64,000 nucleotides of DNA from Paramacrobiotus metropolitanus (lineage: Eukaryota; Tardigrada; Eutardigrada; Parachela; Macrobiotidae), in contig NW_026570292.1 of assembly GCF_019649055.1 (NCBI RefSeq), positions 1 through 64,000 of the forward strand. Direction: 5' to 3'. The notes beneath the pieces are model-generated. The model was given only the letters and a program-made list of their open reading frames with translations, made no database searches and was not told the DNA's origin. This document shows, piece by piece, positions 24,183 to 34,315 of this stretch. The stretch's first letter is position 1; each line of letters starts with the position of its first letter. A program made the translations under genes and the position numbers.

Positions 24183-25734
24183 GAAATTTGTCCAGTTATT
24201 GACAGACCACCCAGATCGGTTGTTCGTTGCGCAGATATCTGATATCTTATTAAATGGAGCGGATATTGGTTATACCGGCCCCCGCGTATCTTGGTCAGTG
24301 TCTAATATGAAATCAGCAGTTATCCATCATGATATTTTGTTAGCGTCTGTGCATAAAGAAGTGTCATTAGGCCACTCTGTTGGCCCGTTTGATAAGCCGC
24401 CATTAATTAATTTTGTCTGCAATTCCCTCGGCGTTATTCCCAAAGCGTCAGGTGGACACAGAATCATAAATAATTTGTCAGCTCCGTCTGGCACATCTGT
24501 TAACGACTGCATTGACCGCCACACATATACTGTTTCTTACTGTACAGTCGATGATGCTATCCGATATTTGAAGACAGCTGGTAAAGGCGCAGTTATGGTA
24601 AAATTAGACATTAAACATGCCTTTAGACTGGTGCCAGTTCGGCGTGAAGACTGGCATCTCCTGGGTTATCGTGTGGGAAATGGATACTATTTTGATATAG
24701 TTTTACCGTTCGGCTCACGTTCTTCTCCCTATTTATTCTGCTTATTCTCCGAAGCAATTCACTGGATCTTATCGAATATCACCCATCATAAGTGGATTCT
24801 GCATTATGTGGACGATTTCCTTATCATAGGCTTGGCTGGTTCGGCACAGTGTCAGCTTATATTGGACAGTTTCATTGATTTATGTGGCATTCTTGGTGTT
24901 CCTCTGGCGGTCGAGAAGACCGAAGGTCCGGCAACTGCACTGACCTTTTTAGGGATTGTGCTTGATTCAGTGGCCGGCACCATTTCTTTGCCTTCTAAAA
25001 AGCTTGCGGAAATTGTTTTAGTGCTTGCACAGTGGGCTGATCGTACTACTTGTTCCAAAACTGAGCTACAAAGTATTATCGGTAAATTACAGTTTGCTGC
25101 CAAATGCGTGCCGGTTGGTCGGCTTTTTCTACGTCGTATGATTAATTTGTTGCGTAATCAGTTGGATGAAGTTGTATTGGATGCCGGCTTTCATGCGGAT
25201 ATACAGTGGTGGCGCGATTTCTTGCCGACATGGAACGGCACTAATTCCTTTATGGACATTGATTGGTCTGATGCGGATGTGTTACAGTTATTCACTGACG
25301 CATCGTTATCGGTGGGGATTGGTGGTTATTTTGCCGGTCGTTGGTTTTTTGCGAAATGGCCAGCTGGTGCGGTTATGGCTGAGCACAGTATCGCACTTTG
25401 TGAGATAATTCCAGTTTACATTGCATGTCTGCTATGGGGAAAGTTACTAACCGGCAAGAAAGTTCAGTTGCATTCTGACAATCTCGCAGTTGTGCAAGCA
25501 TGGTCTAAGTTTTGTTCTGCTAATTTACAAATAAACTCTGTTATGCGGAAAATATTTTTTATTGCGGCTCAACATAATTTCAATTTAAGAATTGTCCACA
25601 TATCTGGTTTGTCGAACAATGTTGCCGACGCTTTGTCTCGTGGTCAGCTAGTTATGTTTCGTCAGCTTTGTCCTAACGCTAATGCTAACCCTGAGTTCGT
25701 ACCTGATGTGTTGAATGAGTTACTAGTTGAGTAG
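23968..25734 (+). CDS. Reverse transcriptase-RNase H of DIRS unit A
   Basis: The open frame is 588 codons; the first 70 or so overlap gag in another frame and are probably not translated as such. The RT part has VMVKLDIKHAFRLVPV, LPFGSRSSPYLF and the catalytic box YVDDFLI. RNase H follows, with TDAS, the Glu of LCEIIPV, HSDN and the Asp of NNVADALSR, so all four acidic residues are present. It ends at TAG 25732-25734, one base before the recombinase ATG. The frame is intact, so this unit could still supply RT activity if expressed. The start is uncertain: a frameshift from gag or an internal start. Confidence 0.9.
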   Translation: MTGRLRPAGIEKIVPVVSEKSFVRTSTMEFVQHQAVRNFVISAHIVDVEDTVSIPAMKSMMPTKPATPLRREKFVQLLTDHPDRLFVAQISDILLNGADIGYTGPRVSWSVSNMKSAVIHHDILLASVHKEVSLGHSVGPFDKPPLINFVCNSLGVIPKASGGHRIINNLSAPSGTSVNDCIDRHTYTVSYCTVDDAIRYLKTAGKGAVMVKLDIKHAFRLVPVRREDWHLLGYRVGNGYYFDIVLPFGSRSSPYLFCLFSEAIHWILSNITHHKWILHYVDDFLIIGLAGSAQCQLILDSFIDLCGILGVPLAVEKTEGPATALTFLGIVLDSVAGTISLPSKKLAEIVLVLAQWADRTTCSKTELQSIIGKLQFAAKCVPVGRLFLRRMINLLRNQLDEVVLDAGFHADIQWWRDFLPTWNGTNSFMDIDWSDADVLQLFTDASLSVGIGGYFAGRWFFAKWPAGAVMAEHSIALCEIIPVYIACLLWGKLLTGKKVQLHSDNLAVVQAWSKFCSANLQINSVMRKIFFIAAQHNFNLRIVHISGLSNNVADALSRGQLVMFRQLCPNANANPEFVPDVLNELLVE

Positions 25735-25735
25735 C

Positions 25736-26657
25736 ATGGATTCTACCATTAAATTGTTATTAAAAAGTCATATTGCATCCTCTTCTCGGTCCGTGTACTG
25801 CATTGGTTTTACAACTTATCGCAATTTTTGCCAGCAACACAATTATCAGCTTAGCTGCTCATCTTTGTTGCGTTTCATTGCACATTTGTTCGATTCTAGT
25901 AAATCATATGCCACGCTTCGTGTATATATTTCTGGTGTTTCTAATTGGCTTTGTGAGCATGGAAAATTCGATTTTACAAAGTCGCTTGTTATTACTCGCG
26001 CGATTAAAGGTTATGCGCGGCTCCGTCCGCCTCGGCGCGATAAGAGACTTCCGGTATCACTGGATGTTATGAGATTAATTAAGCGTGTCTTAATGATTCT
26101 CGTTGGTCACCATACGATAAGTCATTATTCTGGGCAGCTTGTAATGCTGCATATTTCGGCTTCCTTCGTCCGTGTGAGTATACGTCGTCGCACAAACGTT
26201 CTTTCCAAGCTTGTTCGACCTTGTTGCTGTCTGACGTAACCATTCAGAAATCTGTTGTTTTAATGTCTATTAAGCGGTCTAAAACAGACCAGTATGCTCG
26301 TGGTTCGGTTGTATCGTTGTCTGCTACAAATAGATCTGTTTGCCCATTTCGGTCTATCTATAAGTTTTACCTATTGCGTAAGGTTTTGGATTATCCTAAT
26401 AACTATCCTTTATTTACTTTTCGGGATGGTACCTTTCTTTCTCGCTCTCGCTTCGCCGGCATGTTGAAAGCGCTGTTGCACGGTATTTCTAAACTTGGCT
26501 GTATTACACCACACAGCTTCCGTATCGGAGCTGCGACTACTGCGAACTGTCACCAGTCGGATATCTGTATTAAGCGTTCCGGTCGGTGGAAGAGCGATGC
26601 GTATCAAGGTTACATCCGTCGACCAAGCCTGTTGATGGTTTGCGGCCCTATGTTTGA
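25736..26657 (+). pseudogene. Tyrosine recombinase of DIRS unit A, disrupted
   Basis: It starts MDSTIKLLLKSHIASSS at 25736 and matches the intact recombinase of unit B almost base for base. Near 26085 the sequence reads AAGCGTGTC where B reads AAGCGCTGTC, a one-base loss that shifts the frame. Two further differences follow: a three-base loss near 26540 and a one-base loss near 26618 (CCGTCG against CCGCTCG). The His-x-x-Arg motif HSFRIGAAT is still visible. It is probably inactive unless the differences are assembly errors. Confidence 0.85.
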
Positions 26658-26833
26658 CGCATTTGGGGGTTTTGGGGGGTTGTTTTGGAAGTGTGTAATT
26701 AATGGATCCGCTGTGTCGGTTACCTTTTGTGGAGATGACCTATTGGATCCGCTGCGTCGGTTACATATGTCATCGATACAACGTGCTAACCCCCAAACTA
26801 CCATTAAAGTCATTGCTGAGGTGTTCGCGGAGT

Positions 26834-26876
26834 CTGTCTTAAATAGAATTAGCGGAGCTAATTCCGGTTAAGACAG
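26834..26876. repeat. Palindromic junction between DIRS units A and B
   Basis: CTGTCTTAA closes unit A, and its complement TTAAGACAG lies 26 bases into unit B. Between them AATTAGC and GCTAATT form a second stem around GGA. The joined ends therefore form one 43-base imperfect palindrome, as expected for element termini brought together in a circular or tandem form. Confidence 0.85.
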
Positions 26877-27090
26877 CGGAGAAGGATGAAGGGCGGATTG
26901 GAGAGATGTGGTTGGGCGCGGGTGGGGCGGTTGGGCAGTGGTCAGTTGTAGCATTGTATGTTATGGATAGTACTATCATTGAAAGTTTGTGTATGTAGTT
27001 GTGCGATTGATGTAGCTGAGTGCCGTGTCTGAAAGTTAGTTCTGTGGCTGCTCGAATTGTGTTTGGGAACTGAGATCGTAAATCGCATCC

Positions 27091-27564
27091 GTGTCGTCTT
27101 TATCGGAAGCGTCTACGAAACAGTCTTCAGTACTGTCTCATGATTCGGATGAGTCCACAGGAACGCTTTATCGCGTTGCCAGGTCCAGTCGGAAGTCAGT
27201 GTCACCTCCCAGGAAGAAGTCGCGTTCCCGTATGTCGCCTTCTGTGGAGTCTCTGCTTCGTCGACAGAATGAAATGCAAGCTCAAATTGACACTTTGACA
27301 TCTGCCGGGCATCATCGTCCGTCTCTGTCTTGTGCGTCGCCGGGTATTGGTCAACGGGACAGCATCTTAATCAGTGACTGCTCAACGCCTGTTGTTTTAC
27401 CGAAACTGCCTGTAAGTGCGCGCCTTGGTCCGTTTTTAAATTTGACAGCAGTGGATCCTGAAATTGAAGCGGATCTTCGCAGTAACGAAAGATACGTTGA
27501 TTTCGCTGAACTGCTAGCCGCCACCGCCACAATGTTGCCGACGCTTTGTCTCGTGGTCAGCTAG
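27091..27564 (+). pseudogene. Truncated gag of DIRS unit B
   Basis: This is the undisturbed frame of the gag N-terminus (no frameshift at the T run), continuing through SARLGPFLNLTAVDPEIEAD and AELLAAT. It then crosses the deletion junction and stops after an out-of-frame tail. The zinc knuckles are lost. An in-frame TAA just upstream (27080-27082, where unit A has CAA) means translation cannot start further 5'. Confidence 0.8.
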
Positions 27565-27648
27565 TTATGTTTCGTCAGCTTTGTCCTAACGCTAATGCTA
27601 ACCCTGAGTTCGTACCTGATGTGTTGAATGAGTTACTAGTTGAGTAGC

Positions 27649-28575
27649 ATGGATTCTACCATTAAATTGTTATTAAAAAGTCATATTGCATCCTCTTCTC
27701 GGTCCGTGTACTGCATTGGTTTTACAACTTATCGCAATTTTTGCCAGCAACACAATTATCAGCTTAGCTGCTCATCTTTGTTGCGTTTCATTGCACATTT
27801 GTTCGATTCTAGTAAATCATATGCCACGCTTCGTGTATATATTTCTGGTGTTTCTAATTGGCTTTGTGAGCATGGAAAATTCGATTTTACAAAGTCGCTT
27901 GTTATTACTCGCGCGATTAAAGGTTATGCGCGGCTCCGTCCGCCTCGGCGCGATAAGAGACTTCCGGTATCACTGGATGTTATGAGATTAATTAAGCGCT
28001 GTCTTAATGATTCTCGTTGGTCACCATACGATAAGTCATTATTCTGGGCAGCTTGTAATGCTGCATATTTCGGCTTCCTTCGTCCGTGTGAGTATACGTC
28101 GTCGCACAAACGTTCTTTCCAAGCTTGTTCGACCTTGTTGCTGTCTGACGTAACCATTCAGAAATCTGTTGTTTTAATGTCTATTAAGCGGTCTAAAACA
28201 GACCAGTATGCTCGTGGTTCGGTTGTATCGTTGTCTGCTACAAATAGATCTGTTTGCCCATTTCGGTCTATCTATAAGTTTTACCTATTGCGTAAGGTTT
28301 TGGATTATCCTAATAACTATCCTTTATTTACTTTTCGGGATGGTACCTTTCTTTCTCGCTCTCGCTTCGCCGGCATGTTGAAAGCGCTGTTGCACGGTAT
28401 TTCTAAACTTGGCTGTATTACACCACACAGCTTCCGTATCGGAGCTGCGACTACTGCTGCGAACTGTCACCAGTCGGATATCTGTATTAAGCGTTCCGGT
28501 CGGTGGAAGAGCGATGCGTATCAAGGTTACATCCGCTCGACCAAGCCTGTTGATGGTTTGCGGCCCTATGTTTGA
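27649..28575 (+). CDS. Tyrosine recombinase of DIRS unit B, intact
   Basis: This 308-aa protein from ATG 27649 has the phage-integrase fold motifs. It has a first catalytic Arg in FGFLRPCEYT, a candidate Lys in KRSKTDQYARG, the His-x-x-Arg box HSFRIGAATTAA and a C-terminal GRWKSDAYQGYIR containing the candidate nucleophile Tyr. DIRS recombinases integrate a circular cDNA copy without target duplication. This is the only intact recombinase in the array, while the only intact RT is in unit A. Confidence 0.9.
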   Translation: MDSTIKLLLKSHIASSSRSVYCIGFTTYRNFCQQHNYQLSCSSLLRFIAHLFDSSKSYATLRVYISGVSNWLCEHGKFDFTKSLVITRAIKGYARLRPPRRDKRLPVSLDVMRLIKRCLNDSRWSPYDKSLFWAACNAAYFGFLRPCEYTSSHKRSFQACSTLLLSDVTIQKSVVLMSIKRSKTDQYARGSVVSLSATNRSVCPFRSIYKFYLLRKVLDYPNNYPLFTFRDGTFLSRSRFAGMLKALLHGISKLGCITPHSFRIGAATTAANCHQSDICIKRSGRWKSDAYQGYIRSTKPVDGLRPYV

Positions 28576-28751
28576 CGCATTTGGGGGTTTTGGGGGGTTG
28601 TTTTGGAAGTGTGTAATTAATGGATCCGCTGTGTCGGTTACCTTTTGTGGAGATGACCTATTGGATCCGCTGCGTCGGTTACATATGTCATCGATACAAC
28701 GTGCTAACCCCCAAACTACCATTAAAGTCATTGCTGAGGTGTTCGCGGAGT

Positions 28752-28794
28752 CTGTCTTAAATAGAATTAGCGGAGCTAATTCCGGTTAAGACAG
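28752..28794. repeat. Palindromic junction between DIRS units B and C
   Basis: This has the same 43-base layout as at the A/B junction: CTGTCTTAA, a short AATTAGC/GCTAATT stem, and TTAAGACAG. Its identity shows that both junctions arose by the same head-to-tail joining. Confidence 0.85.
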
Positions 28795-29191
28795 CGGAGA
28801 AGGATGAAGGGCGGATTGGAGAGATGTGGTTGGGCGCGGGTGGGGCGGTTGGGCAGTGGTCAGTTGTAGCATTGTATGTTATGGATAGTACTATCATTGA
28901 AAGTTTGTGTATGTAGTTGTGCGATTGATGTAGCTGAGTGCCGTGTCTGAAAGTTAGTTCTGTGGCTGCTCGAATTGTGTTTGGGAATTTCTTCCCACCC
29001 TCCCTCCCTTTTCCTTATGGAAGGGGGGTTGTTTTGGAAGTGTGTAATTAATGGATCCGCTGTGTCGGTTACCTTTTGTGGAGATGACCTATTGGATCCG
29101 CTGCGTCGGTTACATATGTCATCGATACAACGTGCTAACCCCCAAACTACCATTAAAGTCATTGCTGAGGTGTTCGCGGAGTCTGTCTTAA
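28761..29191 (+). mobile_element. DIRS-like unit C, terminal remnant (0.43 kb)
   Basis: It has about 227 bases of leader (to TTGGGAA at 28987), then about 35 bases of C/T-rich filler, then the 3' non-coding end (from GGGGTTGTTTTGGAAG) to GTCTTAA at 29191. All coding sequence is gone. Host sequence resumes with CTAAAAATAAACAC. Confidence 0.9.
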
Positions 29192-29411
29192 CTAAAAATA
29201 AACACAGGAATCGGCTACTCCTAACTGGCATCTCACCAGCTGAAACGTTTTAACTTCCGTTGCACCCAAAAATTTGGAATCCAGTCTTTTTTGTGTCCGG
29301 TGTCTAGATCTTTTTAGGAAACGTGCGGGCAGACCCGCTTTGTACATAGAAAAAAACAACAAGTTTCTCTGGGCCATAAACGTTAATTATTGCAATCTAG
29401 GCAAACAAATA
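29192..29411. other. Host flank right of the DIRS array
   Basis: A short AT-rich stretch between the array and the 3' end of the first trypsin-pseudokinase gene. It is likely the 3' UTR of that minus-strand gene. Confidence 0.4.
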
Positions 29412-32400
29412 TTATCTGAAATAAGTTGCTTGTTTGACAGTCAGAGCATTTTCCCTATGTGCTGGATCAAAAGAGAAGCATCTATCTAAGATTTTGCGCA
29501 AAGGTCCATTGTCAACAGCGTCATAGTTCAGATGACCTTTTGCCTTGACAGTATCAGAAACACCTCCCGGGGTACAAACGATACAATCTTTACCATTTTT
29601 TATGAACTTGATCTGAAAGTTTCGGCGGTTGTGTTTTTTGTCGAAACTGTATCGAAATGTGTCCGTCAACAGATAAACCATGATACATCCGAAGCTCCAC
29701 ATATCGGTTTTGGAGGTGACGGCTTGCCGGTCAGCTGCATCGGGTTGTGTAAAATCGAGAAGGCTTTCCGGTGACATGAAGGCTTCCCACAGACTTGGAT
29801 CCATTTTGTAGGTTACTCCGAGTATACTGCGCTGAACACTGTCTAAGTACCCAAAAATTTTGATTTCTTGAGCATCATTAACAAACACCGTTGTTAGATC
29901 CAGTGCGCCGTGAACGATCCCTTTGGTATGCAAGTACACTAGTCCGTCCAATATCTGGCTACCGTAACGAATGACATCGCTGTTCCCCGGTTTGTTCGCT
30001 ATTCCATCGGCCGTCAATGCATGCTTTGTTCCCATCGGTACAAATTGCATAGATTCTACAAAACGTTAATGCAAACAGTTACCGGCACGATAAATACCCA
30101 GCGACCCAAATAAAGCGGCATACCGTTCCATTTGTTGGTTGAAAACCGTAAGATGGACTGTCCTAGCACTGCCGTTTTGAAAAGAAATTCATCTTGTAGC
30201 ATGACGACATGTTGACAGCTTCTGTCGTTAAACATTGCTGCAAATTCCCTCAAGCGGTCGACATACACGATGACCTTGTCGCGATGGCTCGTTATATCGA
30301 TCTCCTCGACGGTATGGTTGGCTGACGTCACGTTCATCGTACGACTTCCTGAATTTGGATTGTTGTGAAAAATCTGCTTGTCTGTTTCCAGCAGTTTTAC
30401 AGATGCATATTTGGCGGACAGAACGAGAATTTCGGTGATAAAGCATACGAGCAGATTGACCATTCGTCCAGATTCCTCCCAAAACGACGGATCAATTTGA
30501 ATGCACAAGGCGTAAATTGTCGATAACTGAAAGTAGACTCCATCATTAAAGAACACGAAAATCAACAAAAAATAATCTGGTGTTCATTGCTAACCTTTAG
30601 TACCATCCAGGCAGTCGCATAATACAAAGTGCTTTTTGTAATGTCAACCGCTGATACACTGAGCCATTTCGACCACCACTGCTTTGACAGCAAATGGATA
30701 TTTTGTTGCGTGCTTGGCACTGCCAAAATGGCCAATAGGAATAAGACGGATATTGGTGTATAGACGCTCTCCAGTACTTTCATCCAGTCAATTGCGTAGA
30801 ACGTGAAATGTTTCACTGGAGCAGTATCCACCAGAGTCCCGTTCTTCATACCGCAAATGTCTATACCCCGACTCGCTTGTGTGACCTCAGCAATCCATTC
30901 TTTATAATACGTGATATTCACGTTGACACCGGGACTGTTCATATCGCCGGTCGTTGCACTACAATTTAACCAAACTGTTTAGAAAAGTGAGCCTTTTGTT
31001 AGTAGGTTTTATCATTATGTTAAAATCGGGATGTCTCTTTGTAGCAAAGGCTTGGAAATGCCGTGCGACCATAAGTTATGTCTATAAGAGAATACTGAAT
31101 ACGTAACGTAGTAGGCTTACTTGATACTGCTGGAAATAACTCCTATTAAAACTGGTTCTTGTCCAGGAACTCTCAATATGACCGGACCGCCACTGTCACC
31201 CTGGCAAAAAAGGTGTCAGTTGGCATTGTTTTGATACCTTATGTATTACGCATACGATTTCATTACAATCGGTCAATTGTCAAAAGGCCATCTGGGTGCA
31301 TACAGATATTTGTGTTGTGATGCAGAACATCCATGCAACCCCAAACGTTTAGCTACGAAATGTTATTTACCTTACCGGTCGGATGCACTGCAAAAAGGTT
31401 GTTCTAAACGCTGTAATTAATGATGTTTTATGCTAGAATTTTTTAGCTTTACGAAATAATTATTTAGTCTCCATATATCTGTGGTTCTTTATGGTTTTAG
31501 TTAAAAACACGATAGATATCCTCCATCCACAGATTCCCACTTCTTTTTTTAATTCCTAAAACTTTTTATCGTAATGTAGATTCTGACTGAGAAAACAGAG
31601 CCAAAAAATAAATTGCCAAATACAGTCTTCTCCAAACAGAGCTGACTGAACACCGAAAGAGCTGCCTTTAAGTTGTAGTTGCTCAAAATATGTAGTATAA
31701 AATACTCGTAGTAACCGTACTTTCGCGGAATCAGCGGGGTGATCGTCCACAAAGCCTTTGGTGCAAAGTTGTCTTTCTTCGTAGTATTTCAGGTTGTCGG
31801 CAAATTTTTTGTGGTCATCGTGGTCGCCGTCCTCGCCGTCCCTCCCTGGACTGGACGTCAAGTTCTGGTACTCACGAACTGCATCCCGGCACTCGTTCGG
31901 CAGCACCACTTCCGTCTCTACTGTACGCAGAATGGTGCTCATACTTTCGCCACCGGCAACTGCAAAACATTCGCAATTATGACATTGTATAAAGTTGTCC
32001 GGCCCTATCACTGTCCATAACAGTGAAATATATCGGTGGCATCCGTAGCACTGCTACTGTACCTGTTGCACCCCATCCGGCCAACTCCACGCGCTGATTG
32101 GCCAGTTCCTCCCATGATATGGAACGCAGACTGATGGGTTTCACTGGAAGTGGAGTGTAGAGCTCCAGCAGTGCCATATCATCTTTGGGTATTGCAAAAT
32201 CGAAATCGTCGCAACTGAATCCAGAATGGACCTGTACATCTGAGACCGGCTGGAGATGAGAGAGTGCGTTTCCTGACCAGATCCGTGCATGCTGGACGGT
32301 AACTACAGTTGGACTGTGGGCAGACAACACGAAAGTTTCAAATGGATTAGATATTTCAAGGGAGCTCGCGTATGGCGCAACCTGCGTTACCGGTAACGCA

Positions 32401-32655
32401 ACACCAAACGCTTACATACCGCGTGTCGAGAACGCCATCCTCGCACAAACAATGGGCAGCCGTCAAGACAAACCAGGGATTGATGACCGTGCCGCCGCAA
32501 ATTTGTTCAGATTTCCGCCTTACCACAGCCACCAGAAACGAGTGTTCCCGTTCTGACTCCACATCGGAACCACCGATTATGCATTCGCAGCAGGGAAAGG
32601 GAGCATAAACCATCCATAACAGATATAATGTATAAATACGCGTATTAGAGGTCAT
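29412..32655 (-). CDS. Trypsin domain - three TM segments - pseudokinase receptor-like protein, copy 1 (738 aa)
   Basis: There are seven exons: 32655-32420, 32313-32063, 31959-31721, 31200-31121, 30958-30595, 30526-30124 and 30055-29412. All junctions are GT-AG, phases match, and the total is 2,217 nt. A signal peptide is followed directly by IIGGSDVE (residue 26). The trypsin triad is His68 (TAAHC), Asp124 (DDMALLEL) and Ser245 (GDSGGP). Asp239 would give trypsin-like specificity; the usual Cys of DSCQGDSGG is Ala. The domain closes with PGVNVNITYYKEWIAEV. Hydrophobic segments lie at about 334-350, 378-401 and 412-434. A kinase-like domain follows with HGALDLTTVF at 573 (catalytic Asp to Ala, Lys to Asp, Asn to Thr), IKIFGYLD (DFG Asp lost), MSPE and DMWSFGCIM. 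It should be catalytically dead as a kinase. An odd number of membrane segments puts the protease outside and the pseudokinase inside. Confidence 0.88.
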
Positions 32656-34315
32656 ATTTCTCGTTCTTAATGACTGTTATTATTCGTATGAAAACCGTAA
32701 TGGAAGCAGCTCAGTGTGGTAGTTAAAGTACTCGATAAACTTAACCGTAAAATCTTGCTGATTTACCATAATAATAATTATTATTGCTCTCGCATTCGTG
32801 GGCTTTTAGTTGTAGCCTTCGTTGTAAACTTACGTATCTTATCTTGACAGGATGAGTCGCGAGAACTGCAACGGTTAACCTCAATTAGAACTGCGCATAG
32901 TTTGCTTTGAATAATTATTCAATGAATAATAATGATGAAATGGTATTTCTTATCACTTACTTATCATTTGGTGACGAATGGTGTTTGGTGACAAATTGTG
33001 GTGAGTCCGATATTAACCTAACCCTGGTCTGTCCGGCATCCAGATTAATAGGTATGCTTCTACTGTTACAAAACTTTTGGGATGTCTTGTAATGCACAGG
33101 TCCGGAAATTACTTAAAAGATCACAGGTTAACTCTTTTACAGAGGGCGTTACAAAAGTAAATTTGCCAATTTTGTGCATTCCTCCACAGACACATTCAGC
33201 TACTGTATTTATACAGGTAACTAACTGCGATCTGGCTGCAAAACATTTGACAAAACTCTGTCGGAGGTCTTTGACACCCTACCTTGCGGTTTTGCCGCAC
33301 CTTTTTTGTTCTCTTTATCAATTTTCCCCCTCATATTTTGTTTGTAGTGTTCCAACGATACACTTTTTATTGAAAAAAAGAATCGTGAGTTAAGGGTTCC
33401 AGAAAGCAAAAAATTAAGAAAACTCGTATCTGGTACAGAAAATAATCAATATTTTTATGTGTAATCTTTTCAAGGCATTTTGACAACATTGCAATATCAA
33501 GGACATCATTAGCATTTATTTTCCCCCTCATATTTTGTTTGTAGTGTTTGTTGTTTAATAAGCCACTGCAGAAAACGTTCGGAAGCAGAGTAGAGAAGAA
33601 ATGAAAAAGATTTTACAAAGCCACCATGATTAGGGTGCCAAAAGTAACATACCTAATTGTAAGCTTTCCAATTTTTTGCTTCTGTAGTTCTTCATTGCAC
33701 CTATTTATTTTTATTTTCATACTAGCCTATAAGATAAGCTGTTATATAACTAAAATATTGTAACTTCCATACTTCTATTGCTTCAGGTGGCACGGAGATA
33801 AATTAGGGAAAGTAACCTTTGGGACGCCCTTCGTACATATACAGATATGCTGCTATCAGTCTTACCGGCATAAAATGCTGAAGTGTATATGACTAAACTT
33901 AACTTCGCTAGCTCTATCTAAATTTTTAGTAAACAGCGAGGGCGTCTGTTAGTAAGTAGTAGTAACATCACTAACATGATTATGTTCTGACGGTACCAGG
34001 CAAACAAACGGTGCAGTGCATGCTTCAACAGATACCTAATAGGTTCGCGGCAGTGGCTAACAAAGCAGTGCTTCTACCTTTAAACTTAATCTTTAAGCCG
34101 GTTGATAAGTGAACGCATACAACGCGAGCGATCGACATAGACCGGTAACCGTTTATACCGAGTAGCTTCCAGTTGTTTGATGAAGTTATAATTGCAGTCT
34201 GTACAGATAGTGGCGAACGTAACCAAAATTAGTTATGCTGCGTCATAGTGACCTAAGGTTAATACCTCGCCTTTACGGCGGCATTTCGAAGGTATATAGA
34301 AGGTCACGGTTATAA
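32656..34315. other. Intergenic, shared with the second copy; contains a 29-bp direct repeat
   Basis: Most of this is the 5' flank of trypsin-pseudokinase copy 1. Segments at about 33930-34250 resemble 39780-40130 upstream of copy 2, so the duplication includes the promoter side. TTTTCCCCCTCATATTTTGT plus TTGTAGTGT occurs at about 33312 and again about 200 bases later. No gene is seen. Confidence 0.6.

Larger units (their letters stand above)
22829..26842 (+). mobile_element. DIRS-like tyrosine-recombinase retrotransposon, unit A (4.0 kb, longest copy)
   Basis: The gene order is gag with zinc knuckles, RT plus RNase H, then tyrosine recombinase, with no integrase or LTRs. That is the DIRS/Ngaro layout. 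The unit starts ATAGAATTAGCGGAGCTAAT and ends GAGTCTGTCTTAA. It is followed directly by unit B, whose first bases are the same as those of unit A. The 3' non-coding part has a 10-bp inverted repeat (TTTGGGGGTT and AACCCCCAAA) and two copies of TGGATCCGCTGNGTCGGTTA. Compared with unit B, its gag and recombinase carry small deletions, while its RT/RNase H frame is open. Confidence 0.9.
26843..28760 (+). mobile_element. DIRS-like unit B, internal deletion of RT/RNase H
   Basis: It follows unit A head to tail with no intervening host sequence. The leader and the first part of gag are present. A deletion equivalent to about 23506-25617 of unit A then joins gag to the very end of RT; the junction, near 27522, carries a few extra bases (CGCC). 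The recombinase is intact. The unit is non-autonomous for reverse transcription. Confidence 0.9.
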
